A stretch of DNA of 64,000 bases, taken from NCBI GenBank assembly GCA_030704615.1, contig CM060733.1, positions 38,562,001 through 38,626,000 on the forward strand. Reading direction: 5' to 3'. Under the pieces are notes generated by a model. The model was not told where the DNA came from. It searched no databases and worked only from the letters and a program-made list of their open reading frames with translations. The translations under genes and the position numbers were made by a program. Source of the stretch: Takakia lepidozioides. Taxonomy: Eukaryota > Streptophyta > Takakiopsida > Takakiales > Takakiaceae. The first letter of the stretch is position 1. Each line of letters opens with the position of its first letter. Positions 35,956-47,937 of the stretch are shown in pieces.

Positions 35956-36441
35956 CTAAGAGCTACCCCTTTTGCGCTTGGGTGCATCAAAAGACAACTG
36001 GGTTTTTGATTTGCCCTTTCTAGCAGTTCGCTTGTGTCTCCAGTTGACCTCCAATTCTTCAGCGTCCACCGGGGAAAGTAATGATCTAATGGAGCTTCCA
36101 GCAGGCAGGGAGGCCTTCTTCTGAAATTCTCCTGCAAAAGACGTACCCTTTTCCCCAGGAACTGTCGAAATCTGCAAGTAACTTGTCTCTCCTTGAGCTG
36201 CTACACCTGGAAAGAGCTGTAACAAGGACAGACCATGCTTTGCGAGCTTCAGACATAAGTCTGAGTGAGCTAAGTAAAGAACTCTCTGCAAACATGGCCT
36301 CACCCCCTGAAAAACCACTGCACATCTCATCTTCCAGATGTGCCACAGAGTGATACCCCTGATAGACTCCCAAACTGGAGAAGAGCAGAATATACTACCC
36401 TCTTTAATATTCAAAAGCATAACAGAGGGAGAGAAGCACAA
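35956..36441 (-). pseudogene. LINE C-terminal region fragment (plant L1-like)
   Basis: The minus frame contains SIRGITLWHIWKMRCAVVFQG, cited here only as the ITLWHIWKMRCAVVF core. It resembles the W-x-I-W-(K)-x-R-C segment near the C-terminus of plant LINE ORF2 proteins, followed by a basic tail (KRTARKGKSK). No RT core is seen upstream on the minus strand (36442-37000). A different LINE lineage from the copy in PF20 intron 9 is likely. Confidence 0.4.
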
Positions 36442-38379
36442 ATCAGCAGACCAGATGGAGTAAAGGGCAAGGCAAAATATATCTCACTTGGGTGAATAAA
36501 AAATGAAAAATGTGGTGTCTTGCTGATGCAAGCGGAACTTATGTAACAATTGCTCCCGAAGGGCTACTACCTCCCGCCACCTCCCGCCGGGAAGGTGGAC
36601 AACTTTATGACATCCGACTAGTAGTGAAGATAAAAGGCAAGGGGCAAGTCCGCAAAGAAGTCAATACCAGTTGGGGAAAACCATACAAATTATATAAGGG
36701 TTGATAGTAAGCTCTTGAGCTGCTAAGGGAAGTATGACAGAAACAGAACTTCTGTAACAATCTTTCAACCAAGAGAGGCCTCTGGATTTTCTTCTTGGCT
36801 TTATCATTCTGTGGTACCAGTGGCATCGGCCCCAGCTTTGCTAAAGATATCGTAGCCCCTTTCTACTCAAAAACTGCAATGGATGTGAAACAAAACCCAA
36901 AAAGAAGGATGGTGGATTTCAAGCTTCTATGCAAACCAGGTCACATTGATAATGTACATTATAAAGGCCATGTAGGGCTGATTAACCCACATTATTCCCA
37001 CCAGTAGAAACCTAGCACCCCCTTGCACCATCTTATGACTAAGACGTTACCATCTTGACCTCAATACTGCAATCTTATTTACCCTCCCTGATTCCTGATC
37101 TCAAATTAACGCTTGATTCTGAGAGCATTTATACATACAGGCGACGTCAATCTTGAGGCATTCTCAAGTTCTCCTGGACATGCATTACTACCGACTTAAA
37201 GAGTGATGAACTGCACCATTAGTTCACTTGATTTGATTGCAAAAGCTCTGTATTGCAACTTGTTCTCTATACATACCTCCCCAAGAGCCTGAATCAAAAT
37301 GAGCACTCAATGTCTGAGATAAAGAAATGTCCAGCTACAGGATCTGGACCACAGCAGTCAATTTATCATTGTTACTTGTGGACCAAGAACACCAGTGATT
37401 ACCGTGGTTACTAAAAACTCTTAGGGCTACATCAAAGTACCCACGTTGAAATGCTCTGACCAGAGATTTGAAGGGCGGACAGCTTGGAATGGCCTCCCTG
37501 CCATTATGGTAAGGGTTCGGCAAGCCCGGAGGGCGAGCTGCCTCTGAACCCACCAAAATGGCAGGTGCAGGCCTGCTCTATAGCATAATGGATGGCACTT
37601 GCCAGCTTCTGAGTGTCTGCAGACCATCAACAGCCTGTAGAAAAGCCTACTCAACCATTCCACCCATATGGCATAATCAGCCACTGGAAGGAGTGGGAAG
37701 CGGGGCAAAAGGTTCTGTTTCTTAATCTTCTTCAAATTCGACAGAATCAGCAAGCAAAATCCACTATGTAAGATTACCTTTCAAGTGAAGGCTAGCCAAA
37801 ACTAATTACTTCACGTCATGAATGCATCTTAAAGCTAAAGAAAAGAAGAAGAAAAATATGTTCTTTCTCTCTCCTAGGCAGGGTCGCTTTAGAAGTCTCT
37901 ACCATCCAAAGAAGATTCAGCAAGCTGAACTGATGATCCATCCAAGTATGATGCTAAAGTTTAATGCAGCCTAATATAATGCAAAGATTTCATGAAAGCT
38001 GTAAGCTGAAGTGGCTATTTGGCTGTGACCATGGTCTTGTTCTCTTTCTCTCTGTCATTGTTTGCATTAGAGCCACTGCATGAGATTTATACAGCCAGAA
38101 ATATGTGTGACATGTGGGACTTCCTCTTTTCACACATGGTAGCTTTGAGAGCCCAAAAAAATGCTATCCTTATCAAAGACTATTTCTAGGATGGTCTTTC
38201 ATGGTGAAAGGTTGAACCCTAAATCCACCGTATTTTGCAGGGTTGATTTTCTCATTTGAAGGGTAAAATGGGTCTTGAATTTCAAACCTTATCTCCAGTC
38301 GACGTCATCGGAGCAACCCCAGAATTTCAGCAGATTTTCTTTCCATTTGCTTTCGTTGTAGGCTACTCTTCAGGAGGTG
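36442..38379. other. Intergenic, no supported gene
   Basis: Short open frames on both strands (36795-37007 plus, 37335-37753 minus) show no family I recognise. Confidence 0.35.
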
Positions 38380-39550
38380 AGATTGTCGACCTCAATCTAG
38401 CTATTCCCTGGCTCCTTTGTGACACCTCCGTCCTCCATCATCTGTCTCACCTTTGCTTTATGACCATCTGCCAGCTGCAGCATAGATATTTGAAAGCAGC
38501 ATGTAATTTCCAGCATCCACTGGATTGCACTCCAGCAGGCAATTTGCTGCACAATCTGCTACCTCCACATTGCCATGAATTCTGCAAGCGCCAAGCAAGA
38601 CCCCCCACACCGAAGCATCTGGTTTGATCGGCATTCTGTTAATGAGGTCTTCCGCCTAATTTAAACACCCTGCATGGCCAAGAAGGTCCACCATGCAGCC
38701 AAAATGCCTCCCTCTAGGAGTGATGACATGGTCTTGACTTATGGAATCACATCCACTAGGCCCACATAGCTACACGCAGACAGAAGAGATATAAAGGTAA
38801 TGCCATCCGGCTTCAAGCCTTCTTGCTGCATTTGTTCAAATACTTTGACGGCCTCCAGACCAAACCCATTTTGAGCGTATCCTGTGATCATGGCATTCCG
38901 TGAGACCACATCCTGCTGAGCCATATTCCCAAAAACTTGACGTGCATCCTTTACACAGCTTTGCTGATGTCAGCATGGACCTCTTTTCCTTTTTCCAGGG
39001 CTCTTAGGCTGGCACAAGTGTTCAGAACAGAAATAAAAGTAACCATGTTTGGTGTCACCTGTTGCATTTGCTCATAGATCTCAAAAGCGTCCCAACCACA
39101 CCCATGCTTTTCATACCCTGCTGCTATCATTGTAGTCCATGTAAACAGATTTCATTCAGGCATTTGTTGAATACTTGGCGAGCATCCACTACACTCCCAC
39201 ACTTGGTATATATGTGGACAAGGGTGTTGAGTAGAAAGATGTTTGGCTTGAATCCAATTTACTTTTACAATGTGGGCATGTACCACTGCTAGGTCTTTCA
39301 TCTTTGTGCACTCCTGCAAGACCAGTGTTGGAGTCTGCTTGAATTCCAAAATATGCAGTGCCTCTTTGAGTTGTCCAGCCTTCCGTAGAATCCTTATATG
39401 CACACAAGTCCCAATAGAGTCCTTGTTGATCCCCTCTCTTGGTCCTTTTTCGAACAAAGTGGTTATGGTGGAGCTGCTGCCCATGTTGCCAGTCTGAACT
39501 CCAACAAACCAATGTTCCAGACTCAACCCTGCCACCCTGCACAACTCATT
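38380..39550 (-). pseudogene. Pentatricopeptide repeat (PPR, PLS-class) pseudogene
   Basis: PPR proteins bind organellar RNA. On the minus strand the pieces occur in normal PPR order but in changing frames. LQECTKMKDLAVVHAHIVK is near 39290. WTTMIA with GYEKHGCGWDAFEIYEQMQQ and SVLNTCASLRALEKGKEVHA are at about 39150-38980. DVVSRNAMITGYAQNGFGLE with KPDGITFISLLSACSYVGLV is at 38924-38750. The E-domain part, KPDASVWGVLLGACRIHGNV with NPVDAGNYMLLSNIYAAAG, is at about 38620-38460. Stops and frameshifts separate them, and the segment between the last PPR and the E domain is shortened. Nothing suggests retained function. Confidence 0.85.
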
Positions 39551-39606
39551 AAAACTCTTCTTTACAAACCTCTACACCCAAACTCACAGAAGACATCTCC
39601 TAGATC

Positions 39607-40542
39607 CTAATACTCCCAGTCTTCTGGAGGATAGTCTCCTCTGCTATAATTGGAGGGTTCAAACTGAAACTCAGGAGAATCCATACAAGTATGCTGATTG
39701 CAGAAATTTCGTAAACAGGTTAAATCATCGTCAAAACAATACCCATTGGACTCTTGGCCTGGAGCTCCATGGTGTACATCCACGCTAGAACCATCACCAG
39801 ACTGTGCAATCATGGCAGCAAGACCTGTTTTCACTCAAGGAGGGTTAAACCAAGGATAAATCCAGAGGCTCTACTTAGTACGCTTATGTCTGAAGTCTGG
39901 CGACCTTGGACTTCTCTGTGACAGAACCACCAGACCGGCTGTTGAGCAACCAGAGATTCAATTACAGCCTCTGCATAAATCAGGATACATCTACAGCTCC
40001 AAATATCTTTCAAACAAAAAGGGAACCAGTCACTGTTCCAAACAGTAAGAACCTCATCGCTTTTCCGCTGAGCGCTAAGAAGAGAAAGATTGTCATTAAG
40101 CATCATCATCCCAGCTTTGACCACAAGCCCCCCTAAATAAAATTTTTCATGTCCTGATACGGGACATCCCCCCTAAATAATCGTTTGCATGTCCTGATTG
40201 AAGATAGCCTCACCTTAACAAATCCGCTGTCCCGTGTCGATAGCAGTGATGGAGCAGGGGACATCTCAATGTACCACTATGAAGGATCCGAGCAGAACCG
40301 ATGCCAGCACGGTTCATGCTCATCACTCCACCTCCCTGCAAGAAGTGCAGAGATTTCACAAGCTCCCACTTCCTCGTCGGCATTGACGAGACAACTACCA
40401 ATGTGACCTCACCCATACAAACCCACTCTACATTTCCAAAGCTCTCTCCAACGTCTAACTCTCTACATCTCGTCTCTGCATCTGTCTCTGGGTGAAGCTC
40501 ATTCTCTGCAACATTATCATATAATTTGAAGAGATCGCTCAA
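39607..40542 (-). CDS. Unidentified multi-exon gene candidate
   Basis: Not recognised. Two minus-strand segments look exonic. A first segment starts at the ATG of 40542 (MSDLFKLYDNVAENELHPET) and runs to a plausible GTGAGG donor near 40408. A last segment follows an AG at about 39829 (GLAAMIAQSGDGSSVDVHHG) and ends DYPPEDWEY-stop at 39607. Both are acidic, with unbiased composition. Between them, a minus frame at 40124-39831 has no motif. A plus-strand frame at 39906-40136 (ending AKKRKIVIKHHHPSF) competes for the same DNA. Transcript data would decide; I would not assign a function. Confidence 0.35.
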
Positions 40543-41107
40543 GTTTAAAATGCATATCTCAGTAATATTTGAGATAGCTTCTCATCTCTTGTAATCCCCT
40601 GCTCCAGCTGGGCTGCTTTGGTTCTTCTCGGATGATGAGATATGTTGGATATGAAAGCATATTCAAAACAGATGCGTGGATAACATACAATACGAGAGGC
40701 ATGACAAAGGCATTGCATCGGAAGGGATCGATCGGCTTAGATATTGGATGATAATGCAGAGGATGAAAATGATGGAGACGAGGCACAAAGAGTGTGAGAG
40801 TGGGTGGGCGCTGCTCAACAAATGCGAGGGTGTGTGTGGGGGTGAGGGAGGTGCAGAGATGGGGACCGCGTGCGTGGGCATTCTGATCCCACTCTGATCG
40901 CTCACTCACTCACTGTGTCTCTCTCACAGACGATTGGGTGCACATCGAGACCTGTTTTTTGGGCCTGGATATGTATGTAAGAAGTAGGAATCCCCTGTTA
41001 CAAACCCATCCCTGGGCTGAGCGCCAATTCCCTAGAATTCCTGGGTGCCTGACATGCGCAGACCGTCACCTCACCAGCAGATGTCCATGTGTGCTTGGTT
41101 GAGGTGA
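40543..41107. other. Intergenic, probable divergent upstream region
   Basis: Lies between the minus-strand candidate (start 40542) and the plus-strand TRIAP1-like gene (start 41108). Overlapping frames on both strands here are not supported as genes. Confidence 0.4.
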
Positions 41108-41279
41108 ATGGTGACGATGGCATCAGTGGTGGCGGGGATGCGATGGAGCGACAGTGAAGGTGTGGGGAGGCATAGGGGGAGAGAGAGGGAGGAGGTGAGG
41201 AGCGAGGATGGTCAGGGAAAGGGCAGCGTCAAAACTTGTTCAGCGCTCAAGACTGCCTACCATGACTGCTTCAACCGGT

Positions 41280-41319
<40 letters not shown>

Positions 41320-43723
41320 GTTTCTTTTCTTTTGGACTATTGTTGTCTTCTTAAATTTTTACTGTTCTTCTAGGTATTACATGTACGTGCGTGTGCATCT
41401 CAATCATGAGGTATATTGTACTGCTTCACATATGTATCGAAGTATGATCATTATCTGTCCTTTCGTGGTTGAGTTTGCTTTGTATATTTCAAACGTTTGT
41501 CCTTTGAGCACCTGAAGAGCGTTAGATGTCAGGTCTTCTTTTCCCCTAGTTTGTTGAAAACTAGAATTGCAATCTATACCGAAAGAAAAATCGCTTCTCT
41601 TCCAGCCAACAGAGGGTAAACGCGAAATCCGATGCCGTTAGAAGTAAAATTGAATATGCTGTACATGTGTGAGTGTTTCCGTGTGCTGGATTAGCGTTGG
41701 GTGTTTCAGCAAGTTTGTGATTTCATGCTAATCGGGTGCCTGTGCCTCTGGCAAGGGTTTAAGGATGTGCTTGAAACTAGTGGCATAGAGTTGAGTTTCT
41801 GGGACAGGGATTTGGACGCTTGCAGTCTTTTCCCAGTCTGGACTTTCACTAATCTTGGGATAGGCCTTGGATGTGGTCTCATCTTCTCTTTTATTAAGTT
41901 CCGTTTCAAAGGGATTTTTTCTGCATACAGCCAGCTTACTCCTTTTGTTGTTCTTTGGACCTACTTTAGCAGGCTTCAGATTTTGGTGATGTATTTGTCT
42001 GCATGAACTACACATCTCCTGATTGTGTGTGCAATCTTCAGGTGGGCGCCATACTTGCTCTTTGAGCAAGGATTGTAGTCAACGAAATTACTTTCAAAGT
42101 ACAAGTCCTGCAAGCCTCAAGACACCATTTTATCTCTCTGTCTCAAGTGTCTCCTCTCCTGGATTCGAATATTCAATGAGAGATAATCTTAGAGCTAGTA
42201 GATAGATCAAGGCTGCTGTTTGTGGAAGCTTGAGGCCCCACCCCATAGCTGTGGCACACAAATGAGGAGGTATTTAGATCAATGTCTGTATTCTGGGTTG
42301 GTTTCCATGAGGCTACCTTATTGGGAGTCCTGGGTTCAAGTATTTGGAGGCCTCTGAGGAATGACAGGTGTACAGCTTTCAGCCATTTACAGACATTTCA
42401 TTGACCTTACCATCAAGCACCTAGAGCCTCGAAACTTGAGGTGGCACTGTAAGCCACCATGAAAAGTAACAATGTCCTCAGAAGAGACAGTAGCGCTGAC
42501 AATGTCGGCAAAGAATTGTGGCTCCCATAACCTAGTCTCATGGCGGTGTCATTGTTCTCTTTTTCAATGTGATTTTCTCACTACATAAACACAGAAGCTG
42601 GATGACTTTGGACCTTCTATCGTTCTTATGGAGTAACTTGGAAGGAATCATCGTGGAAAGATAAGCAGAAGTGTGGTCTAGTTGGAGCTATATTCTCAAC
42701 CTCTGTGTTTACCTTTTGGTGGGAGGCAGATGGTATTCAGAGAAATTTGTGAAGGGGCAATGGGAGAAGGAGGAATGCATGGTGGAATGGGAAGCATATT
42801 ATGCCTGTGTCTCGGTACTCTCCCTCTCTAGTTCTCAAAGTTTTCATCTCTTGGTACCTTTATCACAATTTATAGTGGTTTTTATGTACACTTTGTTGGT
42901 TTATTGCACTATGAAATGATGTAGTTAATGGTTCCAGTAGTTGTGCTTGTGGCTTCAGATATAGGAGACAAAGAGATCCTTAAATACCACTCAATGTCAC
43001 CTTTTGTATGTTAGATGAAAATGAATCTCACAAATTAAATACCATTGGCTGTGAGACAGCTATGGAATTCCATGAGGACATTGTCATCCAAGTGGGACCA
43101 TGCTGTCCCATACCCAAGGGTTACCAATTTTAGAAACTCTCTTGAAGGAGTGCACTTTTTTGTTTCTCCTGTCTCTCCCACTTTCTGTCTGATGTGCATC
43201 GTCCCCCACATACACTAAAATACTTACTAAATAAAGTTGTAGATACAGGGTATGGCCCAGGTATCCACTGGTGTGATAACAGACCCCAATAAGCAGACAT
43301 TAAGACATATATGAGACCTTGCTTTTGAGAGCTGTAACATTTGGAATTAGGGAGCCACTTAATGCTCCCATAAATTGTGTCTCACCGCAGGTTACACACG
43401 CAGTGCCTGTCAAGAACCCTCTCCTCACCGTCCACAAGAGCAGCTAATTTCCCAGTAGCATGTCTAGATGGTTAGATGACTTGAATTGAAATGTGGAAGG
43501 TAGTAGTAAGCTGGTATGAGAGGGGAGGCCACTAGGAGATTAGCCAGCAGATATATGTTTTTGCGGGGATTTACTCTTACTTTTGTAGTTAACAAAAACC
43601 TCTCTTAGACTAATTATTTGCCTGAGGGTTGGGATGCAGAAGAAGATGGGAGAGCGGAATATGAGCCATTTGCTGCAGCAGGACCCTCGCCCGCATCCCT
43701 CTGGTGGCAGCAGCAACAACTAA
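41108..43723 (+). CDS. TRIAP1/Mdm35-like twin-CX9C protein
   Basis: In yeast and animals Mdm35/TRIAP1 sits in the mitochondrial intermembrane space and chaperones Ups/PRELI lipid-transfer proteins. Three exons join in frame: 41108-41277, 42730-42814, 43640-43723 (112 residues). Exon 1 ends CSALKTAYHDC-FNR. Exon 2 continues WYSEKFVKGQWEKEECMVEW and EAYYAC. Both cysteine pairs are exactly C-x9-C and are spaced as in the family, with the conserved CFNRW-x-EKF between them. The start is the first ATG in frame; it gives an Arg/Glu-rich N-terminal extension of about 40 residues beyond the usual family start, so a shorter or differently spliced start is possible. Exon 3 gives a polar tail (KKMGERNMSHLLQQDPRPHP). 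Intron 1 (1.45 kb) begins with a CT microsatellite. Confidence 0.85.
41284..41315. repeat. (CT)n microsatellite at a 5' splice site
   Basis: About 16 CT units beginning 6 bp after the exon 1 donor of the TRIAP1-like gene and ending in CAG. The length of such runs is prone to change. Confidence 0.95.
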
Positions 43724-45480
43724 TTTATTCATGGTAGCTCAGGTTCCACCCCTATGCAAGAGATTCAAGAATTTATTGATGGATTTCTTTGGCCGGGACT
43801 TGTGCTAAGGCTGCACAAGTCTTCAAGGGAAGAAAATAATGTTAAAGACCCTTTCAGTTTAGTTTTGGGTGTTGGAATGGTTTTTAGACCATTGGCTGCG
43901 ACCTGTTCTGCTATCTTCCCAAATGCTTGAAAAACCACAGTGCAATTGAACCGAGAGGACTGACAACTTTCTGTCGCTGCCGTGTTAACAATTCCTTCCT
44001 GGTTGCTGCTGCAGGGGGCATGTGTTCCAACCAAAATTTTAATTTGCCCAGATGGGCATGCTCTCCTTCCTCCCTCACACACATGCACTCGTGTTCAAGG
44101 CCTGCAGCAGTGAGTTTGGTATCAGCATTATGTTGTCTAATATTATGTCAACATGTGCATGAGCTCTTTGGCAGTTTTGGGCTTTGCTTCATAGCTTTTT
44201 TGTTCATGACTGGCTCCCCTAGGGGTAGCATGGAACCAGACCCTCAATGGCCTCAAGGGAACATGGCATCGTAAACATTCACAGGGAATCAGTAATGAAC
44301 ACATCTCTGAACGTCTAGACGCCTGCATGTTGGTTTCTGGTGTGTTATTCTGTACATACTGGAACCTCCTAGACCCCATCCCCCTTTTCAGGGTCTAATT
44401 TATAAGTGCTAGTGGGTGATTTTATTTAGGGCTCTTTATGACATGGTTTGTGATGTCGGGTTCAGTCTCTTAAACTCAGCTGTACATATTGCATCGCATT
44501 GCTACATATGGCCCTACCTGAAGTAGAGAGGGAACATAAAGCCAAGTTCAATGACTGGCACAAAGCCGGTGTGGAGTATGTGAAATTATAAAAATAAGGA
44601 CAGAGTATTGAGAATGCATCACACGGTGGAGTTGATGAGCAAATTTATGGCTAAAGACTGATAACATTCCAATAAAGATAGTGCTGTAATGAAATCAGTC
44701 GACTGGGGTTGGTGGTATGAGGCAGTATATCACCAGTCAGTAAAGGTGCTGAGTGCCATGGGGGATGCCGGGTTCTAATCTGGCCCCCTATTATCTTCAT
44801 GGGTGCCTCATGGAGAGGTCACTTAGAGAGAGGTTAGTCATTCCTCTCAATGCAGATCTATTTTTTGCCTTTTGGGTGTCTTCCTTGACAACACTACAAG
44901 AAAACAAAACCAAAAGTGGGGTTAGTTCATTCCTAGTTGCCTAGTGGTTGCAGGCCTTTTTGTGACTTTTTATCCAATGGATGGATGCGCTTGCTTTTAG
45001 AAGCAAACTTGTGAAGGTTCTTGAGATATTCCCAGTGGCAACAGCCCCAAGCCTCTCTGGCACTACAACTGTAGTTCTCCAAGGGATTGAGAAGTTGTTG
45101 TTGTCGTTGAAGGATTTTTATCCAGAAAACCCTTTTTCTGGATTTACAAACGGTTGAAGGCACATGTTGAACAGAAATACCCTGTTTTAGCTCAGGTAGC
45201 CCTCTACAAAGGAGGAGGTTGGGTAGCACTAGAGCATGAGCCTGCTCACCTGAGCAAAAGAGGATATACCGTAAATTCCTAGAATATTCTTGAATAGATG
45301 CAATAGCGAAACTAAAATGTGCAATTTGTGCTCACGTGAGCAGACTTGTAGCCACAGGAAGAGAGTGGGTTAGTCACCCTATTTTCGTGGTTTGTGCTCG
45401 ACTCCATTTTCCTGTACGCACAAGCACATAACAATTTGTTAGCGAAATAAAACAATCTCACGTCGTCTCTTATATACAAA
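43724..45480. other. Intergenic with SINE-like pieces
   Basis: No supported gene. 44725-44870 has a B-box-like GCCGGGTTCTAATCTGGC preceded by a CAGTAAAGGTGCTGAG segment and may be a decayed SINE. The minus frame at 45229-44933 has no recognisable domain. Confidence 0.35.
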
Positions 45481-45499
45481 ACCAACACAATACATTTTG

Positions 45500-45607
45500 T
45501 TTCGTCCACGAAACCATATGATAATGACCAGTGATACCTGGAAATCTCGTCGACGAAACCCATTATTTCGTTGGCGAAACCCACCTTGATCTATTTCGTT
45601 AACGAAA
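45500..45607. repeat. Cluster of four TTTCGTnnACGAAA palindromes
   Basis: Near-perfect 14-bp palindromes start at 45500 (TTTCGTCCACGAAA), 45545 (TCTCGTCGACGAAA), 45566 (TTTCGTTGGCGAAA) and 45594 (TTTCGTTAACGAAA). A weaker one is near 45433 (TTTGTTAGCGAAA). Only the central bases vary. On the minus strand they encode repeated FVDE/FANE/FVNE peptides, which I take to be incidental. Confidence 0.8.
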
Positions 45608-45944
45608 TCCGTCGTTTGCCTCATTATATTACATTGTTCAACTATTGTTTGGTATTTGTGTGTTTTGGATGGTGTTGGTTATTGTGACTTTGTTTTTTCC
45701 TAATGTGTTATTCTTTTGTAGGATACCACATATCTTATAGGATACCAAAGCTGTAGATATGTGCATCTTGGAGCTTGTAGATACACACTATGGGTGCCTA
45801 TTTTGCATTAGGGTTTTGGGCTTAAGGACATAATAGGCATAGAAACCCTATAAATGCACCGTGTCTCTATATGCACCAATGGTTTTATGCCGCTTTGAAA
45901 ACATAAAGATAAAAGATAAAGTTTCTTTAACGTCCAGTGAATTT
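45608..45944. other. Intergenic, no gene
   Basis: T-rich non-coding DNA. GGATACCA occurs twice (about 45720 and 45738), but nothing else stands out. Confidence 0.35.
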
Positions 45945-46100
45945 ACAAAGCACACAGGCCATGGAGGGCCCAATGGACGGTCTGCAGGCACATGTTGAAG
46001 GATTGAACCCAGGATCACCTAGGTTATGCACAGGCAAGGTACAAACACCCAACCAACTGGGCTACCTCCTCAAGAGCATAGACTCATGCCGCAGCTGGCA
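45945..46100 (-). mobile_element. tRNA-derived SINE
   Basis: Minus strand: TAGCCCAGTTGGTTGGGTGT (A-box) and TCCTGGGTTCAATCCTTC (B-box), followed by GCCTGCAGACCGTCCATTGG. The A-box matches that of the copy at 22283-22487. Confidence 0.65.
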
Positions 46101-47815
46101 TAACTGAGAGCCACTTCGCCCTTCGGCTAGTGGCCCCTTTGGGGGGTGGGCCCTATTTTGAAAACATATAATTCCTGTGATGGCTGTTTAAAACATAAAA
46201 CCCCTATGACCTGGGTTTGTGCTCACATTCTACCAACCCTACCCACAGCAAGTCTGATTTGGACTCTAACAAGGAATGTGAGTATGATTTCTGTCAGTGG
46301 GTCATTTGCCGTTAACTAATATTTTCGTGGGTTTTTATCAGAAATGCTTAACGACGATGAGCAGCAAAGTACAACGAGAGCGGGCCCGGCAAAACTGACG
46401 GCGACGGCGAGGTGGATGGAGAGCCCCAAAAGCGCAGGGTGCGGCGGAACGGGCGTGAGCGGACGTGAGCGAGGTGACGTACCGGACGTGAGGTGACGGC
46501 AGGCGTCACATGGGCGACGGCAGCGCCCGAAAGCGACGGCGTCACTGGGCCCCCCGTGTTATTGTCGTACGTTACTTTGCCAGACGTTGGCTGCCCTGGA
46601 TTTTCCTGCCAATTCCCGCCCGGGCTGCTCGCCCCCTGTCTGCTAGATTCCTGCCTCGGGTTGATTGTGGAGGTTGCATCCAGGTAGATGCTTTGTGTGT
46701 CCAAAGTGAGGTTCCATGATCGTGACTGTGTTGGATGTTGCCGGAGGGTGAGTGAGTTCTCACAGATGCTTGGGGGTCCGTCTGGGAGGAAGACTTCAGA
46801 AGCTTGTATTCCTTTGTGTGATTGGGAAAAGCTGACGTTAGAGCTGACTAGATCAGCTTACCACATTGCTGAACAGTCGGATCGTAATCGACTTGTACAC
46901 GGAGTTGGCAGTGGTTGAGACATGCCTTGAAGTGATTCTTAAGCCGAAGACTTGAACTAAAGCTGGCTGCAAGTACTGTGTTAAGCTTGAAAGGTTGAAG
47001 TATCCAGTTAGATGCAGCTGAGTGGGTTGAAAGAGGTTATAGTGCGTGGTTCTAAGCTTCAGACGGAGACAACAACTGTGATTGTAGTTCTAAACTTGAA
47101 AAACTGCACATTCATGCTGATATAAAAAATCGAGTGGTTCTTGCCAAGTCCAATTACATATTCAAGGGTGCGAGTCGCCACATCCTTCTTGAATTTGTAT
47201 ATTGTATACGTGCAGATGTTTGCAGGTAAATGTTTGATTCAGGTGGACACGAGACACCTGCTGGTACGCTCGTCCTGGATACCTCCAGGTTGATGCGGGA
47301 TGGATTGAATTGCAAGTTTGGACAGGTGGACACGGTCACATGGCTTGACATGAGTTTGTCTTTGGATCTGACTAAGAATCTTGTCAACCCAGTGAACTTA
47401 GTCAAAAGGGGATCGATGCGACGTTTCTTAAGTCAGATTTTTGGACAACCTTCAAGCAGGTAGTGGGCCCAGTTTTACCCTAGTGAGATATTATTCGGGG
47501 AGGGATCCTGTGGGCCTTACTTGCAGATTCATCCTGTTGCCTAATAATAACTGCCTCTGAATTATTCTACAAGACTAAATTCAGTAGGAAGAATTGTTGG
47601 GTCTGATGCTACTGAATGATCACAGCATTGTGAAGCCTGATTCCGGCGGTATGGGTTTGTTCCCCTTCCTCTACCAGACTTAATCCTATCAAGGGGGGCT
47701 GTAGTCCATAGATGGGCCTGGTAGAGAAGATGGAATCTCACGAAAGAGGACGCAACAGAGTCGGACATTCAAAACGGTTACAGGGATTGGAACACTAATA
47801 ACCGGGTTACACAAA
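46101..47815. other. GC-rich island and flank, no supported gene
   Basis: 46370-46700 is GC- and CpG-rich (GGCGACGG-type words) and open on both strands, as expected from composition alone. It could be the 5' end or promoter of an unrecognised gene, with later plus-strand DNA (46720-47460) as exons, but I find no domain. Confidence 0.3.
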
Positions 47816-47930
47816 GAATGCCGCCCATCAAAAATCAAACCAGGAACGTCGTCACCTGCAATGCTGTCACTCTACCATCACGCTACCCAACTCAGCATGA
47901 GACCCACCTGGATTCTTAACTATTTAATAG
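47816..47930 (-). mobile_element. tRNA-derived SINE, decayed
   Basis: Minus strand: GGGTAGCGTGATGGTAGAGTG (A-box-like) and CGTTCCTGGTTTGATTTT (B-box-like, degraded). Confidence 0.45.
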
Positions 47931-47937
47931 TGAAACC

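Noticed and set aside
41701-42069. Frames on both strands within TRIAP1 intron 1, one with a glycine-rich hydrophobic segment (LGIGLGCGLIFSF)
   Set aside because: The segment hints at a small glycine-rich membrane protein, but there is no start context, splice structure or second motif.
46348-46719. Overlapping open frames on both strands in GC-rich DNA
   Set aside because: Stops are rare in this composition; neither strand shows a domain, and there is no splice or homology support.
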